A stretch of 64,000 nt of DNA from contig NZ_CP011339.1 in assembly GCF_001264245.1 (NCBI RefSeq), positions 1,612,001 to 1,676,000 of the forward strand, in the 5' to 3' direction. Position numbers and translations under genes: made by a program. The stretch comes from Microcystis panniformis FACHB-1757. GTDB lineage: Bacteria; Cyanobacteriota; Cyanobacteriia; Cyanobacteriales; Microcystaceae. Below, in pieces: positions 45,186 to 55,132 of the stretch (positions are counted from its first letter, which is position 1; every line of letters starts with the position of its first letter). The notes beneath the pieces were generated by a model. It had not been told where the DNA came from. It searched no databases and was given only the letters and a program-made list of their open reading frames with translations.

Positions 45186-46091
45186 ATGAAAATCGCTATT
45201 TTATCGCAAGACGCTTCTCTTTATTCTACCAAGCGACTGAAAGAAGCGGGAGAAGCTCAAGGCCATGAGGTACGAGTGATCAATTATTTGCGCTGTTATA
45301 TGAACATCACCTCCCATAAACCCACGGTTGTCTATAACGGTAAACCCTTGGAGAGTTTCGACGCGATTATCCCCCGTATTGCCGCCTCAAAAACCTTCTA
45401 TGGAACCGCAGTCGTCCGACAATTCGAGGTGATGAATGTTTTTACTGCCAACGACTCGCAAGCAATTTCTCGGTCGCGGGATAAATTGCGTTGTCTGCAA
45501 ATCCTCGCTCGGGAAGGGATAGGTTTACCGGTGACGGGAATTGCTCACGCAACTCAAGATATCGATGGTTTAATCGAAACCGTCGGCGGCACCCCTCTAG
45601 TGATTAAATTATTAGAGGGAACCCAAGGTATTGGCGTAGTTTTAGCGGAAACCGACCAAGCAGCCAAGTCAGTTATTGAAGCTTTTCGGCAATTAGAAGC
45701 TAATATTCTAGTACAAGAGTATATTAAAGAGGCCAGTGGGTCAGATCTGCGCTGTTTTGTCATCGATGGAAAAGTGGTAGCCTCGATGAAGCGACAGGGG
45801 GCCGAAGGGGATTTTCGTTCTAATCTTCACCGCGGTGGCAAAGCAGAAAAGATAAAATTAACCCCGGAGGAACGCAGTACGGCTATACGGGCCACTAAAG
45901 CCATGGGTTTACGGGTTGCGGGTGTGGACTTATTACGGTCTAATCATGGGCCTGTGGTTATCGAGGTGAATTCCTCTCCGGGTTTGGAAGGAATAGAAGC
46001 GGCCACTGGTGTGGATGTGGCCAAAAAAATTATTGATTTTGTCGCTAAAAATGCCACCCTAGTCCTAAATCGCGATCGATATCAATATTAG
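45186..46091 (+). CDS. rimK: RimK family ATP-grasp glutamate ligase
   Basis: A 301-aa ATP-grasp ligase that adds glutamate to the C-terminus of ribosomal protein S6 in the model case. Family blocks: LRCLQILAREGIGLPVTGIA, TPLVIKLLEGTQGIGVVLA, ILVQEYIKEASGSDLRCFV, and the Mg-binding GPVVIEVNSSPGLEGIEAATG. Length matches RimK exactly. A Shine-Dalgarno is not obvious. Alternative: a related family ligase with another acceptor. Confidence 0.92.
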   Translation: MKIAILSQDASLYSTKRLKEAGEAQGHEVRVINYLRCYMNITSHKPTVVYNGKPLESFDAIIPRIAASKTFYGTAVVRQFEVMNVFTANDSQAISRSRDKLRCLQILAREGIGLPVTGIAHATQDIDGLIETVGGTPLVIKLLEGTQGIGVVLAETDQAAKSVIEAFRQLEANILVQEYIKEASGSDLRCFVIDGKVVASMKRQGAEGDFRSNLHRGGKAEKIKLTPEERSTAIRATKAMGLRVAGVDLLRSNHGPVVIEVNSSPGLEGIEAATGVDVAKKIIDFVAKNATLVLNRDRYQY

Positions 46092-46104
46092 CCATCAGCC
46101 TTGG

Positions 46105-46300
46105 CTCAGTTATCAGTTATCAGTTATCAGTTATCAGTGGGTAAGTTATCAGTGGGTAAGTTATCAGTCAATAGTATTAAGCGATAAGCTCGGAGCTGCC
46201 TTTTTACTGAAAAAGCTCCCCACACCCCACACCCCACACCCCACACCCTACACCCTACACCCCACACCCCACACCCTACACCCCTTAAACAGGATTTAGT
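46105..46300. repeat. Minisatellites between rimK and the ABC ATPase gene
   Basis: CAGTTATCAGTTATCAGT and GGGTAAGTTATCAGT units (46105-46165), then CACACCCCACACCCTACACC units (46212-46285). The convergent genes on either side end close to the arrays. Confidence 0.85.
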
Positions 46301-46308
46301 ATCAGTTA

Positions 46309-47364
46309 TCAGTCAGCAAATACACGGACGCTATCGGGAATAATCGATAGTTTTACCTTTGTACCGATGTCTAATTGGGTGTTAATCGTTGTTCTAGCGT
46401 GGATTTGGCTGCCGGTAGCCGTTAGCAGACAATAACGGTATTCCCGCCCCAAAAATTGGCGATCGCAAATAACTAGCTCTCCCGTCTCATCCGGCTTAAT
46501 TTTGACATCTTCCTCTCTCAGCATCAATTCCCCTTTGTCCAAATCTTGACCATCAGGAATTGTCCAGAGTCCTATCTCGGTTTGCCATTGTTCCCCCTTC
46601 CGTCTAGCGGGGAGAAAGTTAGCTTGGGTGACAAACTCAGCCACGAATCGCGAGGCCGGATGACTATAAATTTCTTCGGGATTGTTAATTTGTTCTAATT
46701 TTCCTTGACAAATGACCGCAATTGTGTCACTGATCACCATTGCTTCCTCCCGGTCGTGGGTGACAAAAATGGCCGAGATACCAGTCGCTTTCAGGATATG
46801 ACGGATCTCGTGCCGTAACCGTTGCCGTACCTGGACATCGAGATTACTTAAAGGTTCATCTAAGAGGATTAAAGAGGGTTTTGGGGCTAAAGCGCGGGCA
46901 AGGGCGACTCTTTGCTGTTGTCCTCCCGATAGCTGATGGGGATAACGTTTTTCTAGTCCTTGCAGTCCGACTAAATCTAAAGTTTCCGCCACTCTAGCGT
47001 TAATAGCTCTGCTCGATAATTTCTCCCCAGAATTTTTTAACCCGAAGGCGATATTTTCAGCGATAGTTAAATGGGGAAAAAGAGCGTAATCCTGAAAAAC
47101 CATGCCCGTATTGCGTTTTTCCGGGGGAATAAAGGTTTTTTCGTCGGCAACTATTCGCCCTCCCAATTCAATCACTCCTTGAGATGGTTTTTCAAATCCC
47201 GCAATCATCCGCAGCAGAGTAGTTTTACCGCAGCCCGACGGGCCCAATAATCCGAGAATTTCGCCCTCTGTTAAACTAAAACTGATATTATCAACAGCTA
47301 GAGTAGGAGAAGCAGGAAAACGCTTGTTAACCTCGGATAAACGCAGAATGACAGACTTTTTCAT
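46309..47364 (-). CDS. Iron(III)-type ABC transporter ATP-binding protein
   Basis: A 351-aa ATPase of the FbpC/FutC-spermidine/iron class. Walker A GLLGPSGCGKTTLLR, Q-loop MVFQDYALFPHLTI, signature LSGGQQQRVALARAL, Walker B LILLDEPLSNLD, H-loop FVTHDREEA; then a C-terminal TOBE-type regulatory domain (LGREYRYCLLTATGSQIHA). The KRNTGMVFQDYALFPH region and about 350-aa length fit FutC-like ferric iron importers, but sulfate, spermidine or molybdate cannot be ruled out. No permease or binding protein is adjacent. Confidence 0.88.
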   Translation of the reverse strand: MKKSVILRLSEVNKRFPASPTLAVDNISFSLTEGEILGLLGPSGCGKTTLLRMIAGFEKPSQGVIELGGRIVADEKTFIPPEKRNTGMVFQDYALFPHLTIAENIAFGLKNSGEKLSSRAINARVAETLDLVGLQGLEKRYPHQLSGGQQQRVALARALAPKPSLILLDEPLSNLDVQVRQRLRHEIRHILKATGISAIFVTHDREEAMVISDTIAVICQGKLEQINNPEEIYSHPASRFVAEFVTQANFLPARRKGEQWQTEIGLWTIPDGQDLDKGELMLREEDVKIKPDETGELVICDRQFLGREYRYCLLTATGSQIHARTTINTQLDIGTKVKLSIIPDSVRVFAD

Positions 47365-47487
47365 GGTGAGAAAGACAATCGCCCAGTCAGTGGCAGGGCC
47401 ATTTACTTAAGAATTATTCCTAATTAGTTCACTACTATTATTTATAACATCTCAATGGACTAATTAGGAAACTTTCTCAAAAATTTC

Positions 47488-48168
47488 ATGCTCACACCTG
47501 AAGATATTATTCTCGTTCCCCGGGGGGCCGAGCATAGCTCAATCCGCCGAGGATTAAGAAAAATCGGCGATTTAGCCCCGCAAATTATCCCCATTAACCT
47601 TGGCGCTCCAGAATTCCTCGACAGTTCCCCAGTCTCTAGGCAATCTCTAGAGTTTCTTAATAAGTTCGCGGGAAAAATTGTGCTGATGGGATTAGCGGGC
47701 AGTCTCAGCGATCGCTATCGGGTCGGAGATGGGGTAATCTATCAAGGTTGTGGCGCGGAAACGGGGAATTATTGGCAGTGCGAACCGGAAATAACCGCAG
47801 AAATCGCCCAATTAACCGGATATAGTCTTGTTAAAGGTTTAACCAGCGATCGCCTGATTAGCCGATCCGAGGAAAAACGACGTTTAGGACAAGGGGGCTA
47901 TGAAGTGGTCGATATGGAAGGAGCAAGGATTTTAGCGGCTTTACGGGGGCAAAAAGTGGCAATGGTGCGCGTGATTAGCGATGAGGTGACACAGGATTTA
48001 CCCGATTTAGCCCCGGCAATTGATAATCAAGGTCAGCTGCGACCATTGCCCCTAGCTCGACAAATGTTAATCCGTCCTGTCCCAGCCTTCCATTTGATTC
48101 AAGGTTCCCTAAAAGGTTTATCCGTACTAACTCAGGTGGTGCGAAAGTTGTGCGGCAGTAATTTTTAA
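47488..48168 (+). CDS. Nucleoside phosphorylase-like protein (HpnG/MTA-nucleosidase fold)
   Basis: A 226-aa protein of the PNP/UDP phosphorylase superfamily. It shows IILVPRGAEHSSIRRG, VLMGLAGSLSDRYRVGDGVIY and the catalytic-region EVVDMEGARILAALR, where a Glu and following residues bind ribose. In hopanoid producers the HpnG member releases adenine from adenosylhopane; the similarity fits that branch but no hopanoid gene is adjacent. Intact. It is divergent from the ABC ATPase gene. Confidence 0.82.
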   Translation: MLTPEDIILVPRGAEHSSIRRGLRKIGDLAPQIIPINLGAPEFLDSSPVSRQSLEFLNKFAGKIVLMGLAGSLSDRYRVGDGVIYQGCGAETGNYWQCEPEITAEIAQLTGYSLVKGLTSDRLISRSEEKRRLGQGGYEVVDMEGARILAALRGQKVAMVRVISDEVTQDLPDLAPAIDNQGQLRPLPLARQMLIRPVPAFHLIQGSLKGLSVLTQVVRKLCGSNF

Positions 48169-48175
48169 AAGTTGC

Positions 48176-48205
48176 TTGCAGATTATTTTTTTTCTGTGCT
48201 ATAGT
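48176..48205 (+). promoter_or_regulatory. tRNA-Leu promoter
   Basis: TTGCAG (48176-48181) and an extended -10, TGCTATAGT (TATAGT at 48200-48205), spaced 18 bp, 17 bp before the tRNA. Confidence 0.6.
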
Positions 48206-48222
48206 GGTTAAGCTAAAATCAA

Positions 48223-48304
48223 GCGGATGTGGTGGAACTGGTAGACACGCACGTTTGAGGGGCGTGTGGCTTACGCCTTGCGAGTTCGAGTCTCGCCATC
48301 CGCA
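48223..48304 (+). tRNA. tRNA-Leu (anticodon GAG)
   Basis: Acceptor stem GCGGATG / CATCCGC pairs perfectly. The D-arm is GTGGAACTGGTAGACAC. The anticodon stem CACGT/GCGTG encloses loop TTGAGGG with anticodon GAG (Leu). A long variable arm (TGGCTTACGCCTT) and T-arm GCGAGTTCGAGTCTCGC follow. Discriminator A; CCA is not encoded. Confidence 0.96.
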
Positions 48305-48355
48305 TAAACTTTTATCTGCCCTCCGACAAGAATTGCCCTTGTCACCTTGAATGTT

Positions 48356-48403
48356 GGCATTCCTCCCCCGTTACACCCGTAGGGTTAGTGGGGGAGGAAT
48401 GCC
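48356..48403. repeat. Long hairpin, IS200/IS605 right-end-like
   Basis: GGCATTCCTCCCCC and GGGGGAGGAATGCC form a 14-bp perfect stem around CGTTACACCCGTAGGG. Similar hairpins end TnpB elements in cyanobacteria; no tnpB reading frame is seen here. A solitary relic or an RNA structure after tRNA-Leu. Confidence 0.45.
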
Positions 48404-48530
48404 GAGCAATAGGAAACGCTCGCAGCCCATCGACTCGGGTTGACGGCAAAAAAGAGCGACTCTTCCTTGACGAGCGAGCAACTACCATCGGGGAAAACTT
48501 GCCTGGCAAAATCCCACATCCGACAAAAAA

Positions 48531-48549
48531 CCCCCGCTAACGGCGGGGG
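48531..48549 (-). terminator. Terminator for the giant protease gene A
   Basis: Stem CCCCCGC / GCGGGGG, loop TAACG, followed on the minus strand by six T (complement of A6 at 48525-48530). It lies about 357 bp beyond the stop of the protease gene at 48906, with a MITE in between. Confidence 0.7.
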
Positions 48550-48574
48550 AGATGGCATAGTTTTCCTGTGATGC

Positions 48575-48763
48575 CTAGTGGGACTTAGGCGTTTTCGGTC
48601 AGCAAAAAAGGCTCAAACCATTACGGGACAAAGGGTTAACCTCGATTTATGATTTTCCTTGATCTATCGGGGTTTCAGCGATTTTGGGCTTCTCGAAGTA
48701 AATCCCAAGCGGGGATTGGAGTTGAGGCTTTTCTAGATTTGTTTTTTGTCTAAGTCCCATTAG
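48575..48763. mobile_element. 189-bp MITE with CTAGTGGGACTTAG ends
   Basis: Left CTAGTGGGACTTAGGCGTTT and right end CTAAGTCCCATTAG are inverted repeats (13 of 14). Interior is non-coding. Inserted between the protease A stop and its terminator. Confidence 0.75.
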
Positions 48764-48905
48764 TCCTAAAACCCGGACTGTGAAATCGAATCAGGTTTCA
48801 GAAAGCCCGTTGACAAGGGGACTAAGTACCTAACCCCCTTGCCCGGACTTGTGGTCAGATTTAAATGATGACGCACTCTAGTTTAATAACCTATCTGGCG
48901 CGATT

Positions 48906-51900
48906 CTAAGCCGCAAAGATATTGTCCTCCGTTAAGCTAAGACCAGGAGTCAAGGTCGCCAACAGAGTCTGAACCGATGAACCATTACCATCCACATCAA
49001 AGAAGAGTTGGCCTGTCGGTTGATTAAAGATAAAGCGATGGCTGGCCGTTGTTGCGACGGTTCCCAAGACAAATTGAGCCGCCGCAATACTTTCACCGGC
49101 GATTAATCCGCCACCAAAACCCGCCGCCGAGACTTGGAGCGTATCTTGGAAAACGTTGAAGTCCGTAATCGTATCTTGGCCCTCACTGGCAAGGCTATAG
49201 GCAATTACGTCAAAACCGACACCAGAGGTAATTTTGTCGTTACCGACACCACCGACTAGCACCTCACTCGCACTAGAACCAAGGAGGATATCATTGCCCG
49301 CTCTTCCACTCAGGGTACGAGTGGTTCCGGCTTCCACCACATCATCGCCCGTTGTGCCCTGTTGATTGATCACGCCGTCATCATTGATGATGGTAGTGAC
49401 AACCGGGCTAGTAGTACCAATCGTGTAACCACTGCCGCTGGTAATGGTCAAGGAGACTGTTTCATTGGGTTCTTTAACGGTGTCGGCGGTGGGGTTAATG
49501 GTTAAGCTGGCGGTACTTGACCCAGCGGCGAAAGTGATGGTAGCTGTGCCTGGGGTTGCGCCGGTGTAGTCGGCAGCATTAGCAGTTCCGGCAACACTGA
49601 AGTTGACGGCGAGGGCGCTGGTGGTCGGACCGGAACGGGTAAAGGTATAGATCAGATTGGCTACGCCGTCTTCACTCACCCCGCTATAGTTACTGGCTAA
49701 TGTCACCACCGGAGTCGCAGTACCCGTATTCAGAATTAACTGCACATCCCCTACAAAACCTCCTGAAAAACCAAAGACGTACTCGCTGTTGTCAATCGTA
49801 TCCAGAGTTGTCAATAAACCACCCAGGGCAAAGGCTTGACCACTTTTGGCTGTCAAGGCACTGATGGCGGCGCCGTTGAGGTCAATAGTGCTAAACTTGT
49901 TATCGTCTGCATTGGTGTAGGTTCGGCTGCCATAAATAGCACCATCTCCCAAGTCAGCATAGATTGCCGTTTTACCGCTTCCCCCCGCCGTTAAGGTGGG
50001 TACCGCCGTCGTTACATCGCGTAACTCATAGGTTTCGCTGGGTTGCAGACTATCGTAGTCATAGGTGTTCACCTTCAGTTGAGCGCTGATAATCGGGGCG
50101 GTCAACGTCGGCAGATTGAAAGTAAACCAGTTGCGGTAGAGCTTCCCATCAGCAATGTTATTATCTCCTGCAGCGTAATTGGTATTGGTAGGACCGTGGA
50201 ATCCCGTGCTATCGTACCATCCCGTATCTGCAGCATTCAGGGTAATTGTCCCCCCTGTGTCATTGTCGGCAATGCTTACGGTTGCACTAGAAGATGGTGT
50301 GACATTGCCTTGACTTGCTGTAGCAGAGCCGGACTTATTGTCTAAACTGCCGGGGGTATAACCAGAGCCGGCTAAGACGGTTAAGGTAGCAGTTTCGGTG
50401 CCTTCTACGAGGGTGTCGTCAATGACATTGAGGTTGACCACTGCCGTGGAAGAACCCGCTAAGAAGGTTACGGTGGTAGGAATGGTCGTGTAATCCTTGC
50501 CATTGGTTGCTGTACCACTCATGGCGATGTTCACCGTCAAGGCGCTGGTGGTGGAACCAGTGCGGGTGAGGGTATATTGACCATTGTTGGCGGGTTCGCC
50601 AGCCACGGCATCGGTGGCTGCTACTGTCACCACCGGAGTCGCAGTACCCGTATTCAGAATTAACTGCACATCCCCTACAAAACCTTCTGAAAAACCAAAG
50701 ACGTACTCGCTGTTGTCAATCGTATCCAGAGTTGTCAATAAACCACCCAGGGCAAAGGCTTGACCACTTTTGGCTGTCAAGGCACTGATGGCGGCGCCGT
50801 TGAGGTCAATAGTGCTAAACTTGTTATCGTCTGCATTGGTGTAGGTTCGGCTGCCATAAATAGCACCATCTCCCAAGTCAGCATAGATTGCCGTTTTACC
50901 GCTTCCCCCCGCCGTTAAGGTGGGTACCGCCGTCGTTACATCGCGTAACTCATAGGTTTCGCTGGGTTGCAGACTATCGTAGTCATAGGTGTTCACCTTC
51001 AGTTGAGCGCTGATAATCGGGGCGGTCAATGTGGGCAGATTGAAGGTAAACCAGTTGCGGTAGAGCTTCCCATCAGCAATGTTATTATCTCCCACAAAGT
51101 AATTGGTATTGGTAGGACCGTGGAATCCCGTGCTATCGTACCATCCCGTATCTGCAGCATTCAGGGTAATTGTCCCCCCTGTGTCATTGTCGGCAATGCT
51201 TACGGTTGCACTAGAAGATGGTGTGACATTGCCTTGACTTGCTGTAGCAGAGCCGGACTTATTGTCTAAACTGCCGGGGGTATAACCAGAGCCGGCTAAG
51301 ACGGTTAAGGTAGCAGTTTCGGTGCCTTCTACGAGGGTGTCGTCAATGACATTGAGGTTGACCACTGCCGTGGAAGAACCCGCTAAGAAGGTTACGGTGG
51401 TAGGAATGGTCGTGTAATCCTTGCCATTGGTTGCTGTACCACTCATGGCGATGTTCACCGTCAAGGCGCTGGTGGTGGAACCAGTGCGGGTGAGGGTATA
51501 TTGACCATTGTTGGCGGGTTCGCCAGCCACGGCATCGGTGGCTGCTACTGTCACCACCGGAGTCGCAGTACCCGTATTCAGAATTAACTGCACATCCCCT
51601 ACAAAACCTTCTGAAAAACCAAAGACGTACTCGCTGTTGTCAATCGTATCCAGAGTTGTCAATAAACCACCCAGGGCAAAGGCTTGACCACTTTTGGCTG
51701 TCAAGGCACTGATGGCGGCGCCGTTGAGGTCAATAGTGCTAAACTTGTTATCGTCTGCATTGGTGTAGGTTCGGCTGCCATAAATAGCACCATCTCCCAA
51801 GTCAGCATAGATTGCCGTTTTACCGCTTCCCCCCGCCGTTAAGGTGGGTACCGCCGTCGTTACATCGCGTAACTCATAGGTTTCGCTGGGTTGCAGACTA

Positions 51901-54900
51901 TCGTAGTCATAGGTGTTCACCTTCAGTTGAGCGCTGATAATCGGGGCGGTCAATGTGGGCAGATTGAAGGTAAACCAGTTGCGGTAGAGCTTCCCATCAG
52001 CAATGTTATTATCTCCCACAAAGTAATTGGTATTGGTAGGACCGTGGAATCCCGTGCTATCGTACCATCCCGTATCTGCAGCATTCAGGGTAATTGTCCC
52101 CCCTGTGTCATTGTCGGCAATGCTTACGGTTGCACTAGAAGATGGTGTGACATTGCCTTGACTTGCTGTAGCAGAGCCGGACTTATTGTCTAAACTGCCG
52201 GGGGTATAACCAGAGCCGGCTAAGACGGTTAAGGTAGCAGTTTCGGTGCCTTCTACGAGGGTGTCGTCAATGACATTGAGGTTGACCACTGCCGTGGAAG
52301 AACCCGCTAAGAAGGTTACGGTGGTAGGAATGGTCGTGTAATCCTTGCCATTGGTTGCTGTACCACTCATGGCGATGTTCACCGTCAAGGCGCTGGTGGT
52401 GGAACCAGTGCGGGTGAGGGTATATTGACCATTGTTGGCGGGTTCGCCAGCCACGGCATCGGTGGCTGCTACTGTCACCACCGGAGTCGCAGTACCCGTA
52501 CCAATAAGCAGTGACCAACCACCAGCAATAGTTCCCGCGTCTCCCCCCGCGTCATCCACAACGTAGAGACTCCAGGTTCCATTGGGGTTGATGCCGTTAA
52601 AGACCGAGAAGTCCGTACCGTAGGGGCCACCGGGAGCGGGCGCGTTAAAGAAATCACCGGTTTCAAAGTCTGTGGCCTTATAACTGCCACTGGTAATTAG
52701 CCCTGAATCAGGCAAGGAGGAGGTGGCCGTCGGATCAAAGGTGAGAGTGACATTATTGACACCACTTGAGCCACCCACATCGGACATTAATAAGGCTTTG
52801 GTTCCCGTCGGACCGACCAGTAATACATCAATATCATCGGGCCAAGTATGGCTCAGGTTTGTCAGCGTTACTTTCAGGCTATTAATATTACCGCTCAAGC
52901 CTGAAACATTAATAGTGGAAGGATAGGGGGTACTCGTACCACTACTAGGTATAGTAATCGGGTTGGGGTTACTAAAAATCGGTAGGGTTTCTTCGGAAAT
53001 AATCGTTCCTGTGGCTGTTCCTGGTGAACCGCCAATATAACCGGTTCCACTATTAACCGTGAGAGCCACTGTTTCGTTAGCGATTTCGGCAATAGTGTCA
53101 GCAATCGGATCAACCACGACCGTTGCCGTTGTCGCACCAGCAGCAAAATTGACGGTTCCCAGTTTTGTCGTCGGGTTGAAGGTGACAGCACTACCTGTTA
53201 ATACGTTGTAATCGGCTGGGTCACTTCCCACTGGGGCGGCGTTGGCTATGCCACTCGCCCCGAAGTTAACGGTCAGGGGAGAACTCAGGTTTAAGTTAGT
53301 GCGAGTAAAGGTGTAAACTAAGTTAGTCGTCCCGTCTTCCTGCACACTGGCCGGGCTGACACTGACGGTTACGGAAGGTAAGTTAGCCCCCGCCAAGGCG
53401 TTAAACACATTGAGCCGCTTACCAGAAACCGTTTTACCGGCAAGGGATGCCAGGGGGTCGCCCGTGTTCATTAAGGCGTTTTTCACCTGTTGGGCTGTCC
53501 AGGTAGGATTTTGTGACCACAACAAAGCCGCCGCCCCTGCCACATGGGGACTGGCCATGGATGTCCCTGAAAGGGTCGCGTATCCACCACCAGGAGCTAG
53601 ACTGTAAATGTCTGAACCAGGCGCACCCAAATCTACGCTGTTTAAGCCATAGTTAGAAAACCACGAGAGATCATCGGTGCGGGTGGTGGAAGCAACACTA
53701 ACAATGTTGTCAAGGTTGTAGGCAGCGGGATACATGGGATTGATATCTGCGTTAGCCGAACTATTACCAGCCGCCGCAATAAATAAAGCCCCCGCCTGAC
53801 CCGCCGCGTTAATCGCATCGTAGAGCGCTTGACTATAGCCTCCACCTCCCCAGGAATTATTGGTGAGCTTAACTCCTTTGTCCGTCGCATAGTTAATTGC
53901 CAAAATAGCATTGGAGGTAGAGCCTGATCCTTGATCATTCAAAAACTTCAGGGGCATGATTTTGGCATTCCAGGCCACCCCCGTCACGCCGACCCCATTG
54001 TTACCTTTGCCAGCAATGGTTCCAGCCACATGGGTTCCGTGACCCTGAACATCACTGGGGTTATTGTCGTTGTAGGCAAAGTCCCAACCGCGAATGTCAT
54101 CAACGTAGCCATTGCCATCGTTGTCAATGCCGTCGTTGGCAATTTCCCCTGGGTTTGTCCAGATATTACCAGCCAAATCGGGATGATTGTAGTCAACCCC
54201 CGTATCAATAACCCCAATCACTAAATTAGGATTGCCGGTTTGAATATCCCAAGCTTCAGGGGCATCAATATCCGCATCGGGAGTACCGCCACTTTGTCCG
54301 GTGTTATGCAATCCCCAAAGTTGATTAAAACTGGGGTCATTGGGGAATGTCGCCTTCGGAGTAATTGTGCCTTTTGTCAGTATATAGTCGGGTTCAATGT
54401 ATTCAAAAATCGGATTGGAGCCATATTGTGCCAGAATCTTCTCCACAGAGAGCGACCCGGATAAATTCCAAATCTCTGACCCCGTTAGTTTAATCGTCTG
54501 GGTGCTGACAGCACCAAAGAGAGACCGAAACTGAGCAACTTCGGCACTGGTGATCCCTTGCTTAAACTTGAGAATCAGTTGATTGGGAGCATGGGGGGCA
54601 AGGGTGCTAGTTGCTGCCGGTCTTAGCTCTGAGGTGACGGGGGCAGCGGTGGGTACAGAGGCAGGACCAGGCGCTGGACTGGTGGAATAACCAGAAGAGT
54701 CAATACTGGGAGAAGCGGGAAAGTCCACTTGACCCGTAGCAGCAGGGGAGACTGGAACCGTAGGAGCCTCCGAGGAGACTGTAGATGGGAAGGGGTTAGA
54801 GTTCAGGACTGCTAAGGGAGAAATTTCCCTCGATACAGTTAAATCGTCGGAACCGGTTAAATCAAAGGTGATTGGGGAGGCTCCATCAAAACTCAAAGAA

Positions 54901-54917
54901 TCTTCTAGAGATGACAT
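48906..54917 (-). CDS. Giant subtilisin-like protease A with P-domain, Calx-beta repeats and RTX tail
   Basis: 2003 aa. Residues about 105-180: an inhibitor-type propeptide (APNQLILKFKQGITSAEVA to FEYIEPDY). S8 catalytic domain with Asp238 (VIGVIDTGVDYN), His293 (GHGTHVAGT) and Ser453 (GTSMASPHVAG). Then a Calx-beta domain, a proprotein-convertase P domain (about 660-800: LSHTWPDDIDVLLVGPTG, NPNGTWSLYVVDDAGG), three 308-aa units (Calx-beta plus beta-sandwich, GWYDSTGFHGP), another Calx-beta and a short hemolysin-type Ca-binding stretch (RAGNDILLGSSASEV, VGGVGNDKITSG). No signal peptide, so type I secretion through the C-terminus is likely. Role: probable secreted processing or degradative protease. 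Paralogue of the gene at 56662. Confidence 0.9.
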   Translation of the reverse strand: MSSLEDSLSFDGASPITFDLTGSDDLTVSREISPLAVLNSNPFPSTVSSEAPTVPVSPAATGQVDFPASPSIDSSGYSTSPAPGPASVPTAAPVTSELRPAATSTLAPHAPNQLILKFKQGITSAEVAQFRSLFGAVSTQTIKLTGSEIWNLSGSLSVEKILAQYGSNPIFEYIEPDYILTKGTITPKATFPNDPSFNQLWGLHNTGQSGGTPDADIDAPEAWDIQTGNPNLVIGVIDTGVDYNHPDLAGNIWTNPGEIANDGIDNDGNGYVDDIRGWDFAYNDNNPSDVQGHGTHVAGTIAGKGNNGVGVTGVAWNAKIMPLKFLNDQGSGSTSNAILAINYATDKGVKLTNNSWGGGGYSQALYDAINAAGQAGALFIAAAGNSSANADINPMYPAAYNLDNIVSVASTTRTDDLSWFSNYGLNSVDLGAPGSDIYSLAPGGGYATLSGTSMASPHVAGAAALLWSQNPTWTAQQVKNALMNTGDPLASLAGKTVSGKRLNVFNALAGANLPSVTVSVSPASVQEDGTTNLVYTFTRTNLNLSSPLTVNFGASGIANAAPVGSDPADYNVLTGSAVTFNPTTKLGTVNFAAGATTATVVVDPIADTIAEIANETVALTVNSGTGYIGGSPGTATGTIISEETLPIFSNPNPITIPSSGTSTPYPSTINVSGLSGNINSLKVTLTNLSHTWPDDIDVLLVGPTGTKALLMSDVGGSSGVNNVTLTFDPTATSSLPDSGLITSGSYKATDFETGDFFNAPAPGGPYGTDFSVFNGINPNGTWSLYVVDDAGGDAGTIAGGWSLLIGTGTATPVVTVAATDAVAGEPANNGQYTLTRTGSTTSALTVNIAMSGTATNGKDYTTIPTTVTFLAGSSTAVVNLNVIDDTLVEGTETATLTVLAGSGYTPGSLDNKSGSATASQGNVTPSSSATVSIADNDTGGTITLNAADTGWYDSTGFHGPTNTNYFVGDNNIADGKLYRNWFTFNLPTLTAPIISAQLKVNTYDYDSLQPSETYELRDVTTAVPTLTAGGSGKTAIYADLGDGAIYGSRTYTNADDNKFSTIDLNGAAISALTAKSGQAFALGGLLTTLDTIDNSEYVFGFSEGFVGDVQLILNTGTATPVVTVAATDAVAGEPANNGQYTLTRTGSTTSALTVNIAMSGTATNGKDYTTIPTTVTFLAGSSTAVVNLNVIDDTLVEGTETATLTVLAGSGYTPGSLDNKSGSATASQGNVTPSSSATVSIADNDTGGTITLNAADTGWYDSTGFHGPTNTNYFVGDNNIADGKLYRNWFTFNLPTLTAPIISAQLKVNTYDYDSLQPSETYELRDVTTAVPTLTAGGSGKTAIYADLGDGAIYGSRTYTNADDNKFSTIDLNGAAISALTAKSGQAFALGGLLTTLDTIDNSEYVFGFSEGFVGDVQLILNTGTATPVVTVAATDAVAGEPANNGQYTLTRTGSTTSALTVNIAMSGTATNGKDYTTIPTTVTFLAGSSTAVVNLNVIDDTLVEGTETATLTVLAGSGYTPGSLDNKSGSATASQGNVTPSSSATVSIADNDTGGTITLNAADTGWYDSTGFHGPTNTNYAAGDNNIADGKLYRNWFTFNLPTLTAPIISAQLKVNTYDYDSLQPSETYELRDVTTAVPTLTAGGSGKTAIYADLGDGAIYGSRTYTNADDNKFSTIDLNGAAISALTAKSGQAFALGGLLTTLDTIDNSEYVFGFSGGFVGDVQLILNTGTATPVVTLASNYSGVSEDGVANLIYTFTRSGPTTSALAVNFSVAGTANAADYTGATPGTATITFAAGSSTASLTINPTADTVKEPNETVSLTITSGSGYTIGTTSPVVTTIINDDGVINQQGTTGDDVVEAGTTRTLSGRAGNDILLGSSASEVLVGGVGNDKITSGVGFDVIAYSLASEGQDTITDFNVFQDTLQVSAAGFGGGLIAGESIAAAQFVLGTVATTASHRFIFNQPTGQLFFDVDGNGSSVQTLLATLTPGLSLTEDNIFAA
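49701..52472 (-). repeat. Three tandem 924-bp coding units in protease A
   Basis: Units at 49701-50624, 50625-51548 and 51549-52472 have exactly the same length (308 codons). The two 5'-proximal ones (50625-52472) look identical by eye; the third differs at a handful of positions (for example AAGDNN instead of FVGDNN). Low divergence points to recent amplification or gene conversion. Confidence 0.9.
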
Positions 54918-55132
54918 ATCTGTACTAGATAAATTGGAACTTACTTATGTTGTCTTCATCACCAATCACACCCCATTTTCCGAAAATTAATCGGTCAATT
55001 ACCTGGGGGTGTTGGATTTTTTCTGTTTATGGTTAGGGAAAAGGACTAGCCCAACTTTTCTGCCCTGGGGCTAAATCTCTCATCTAGCAGTAATTATAAA
55101 TCAACAAGTTAAAAAAATAAGAAAAATTTTTT

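Noticed and set aside
50043..54464. Several 67-100 aa plus-strand frames repeated across the protease genes
   Set aside because: Antisense shadows of the long minus-strand coding repeats; their repetition merely follows the coding repeat.
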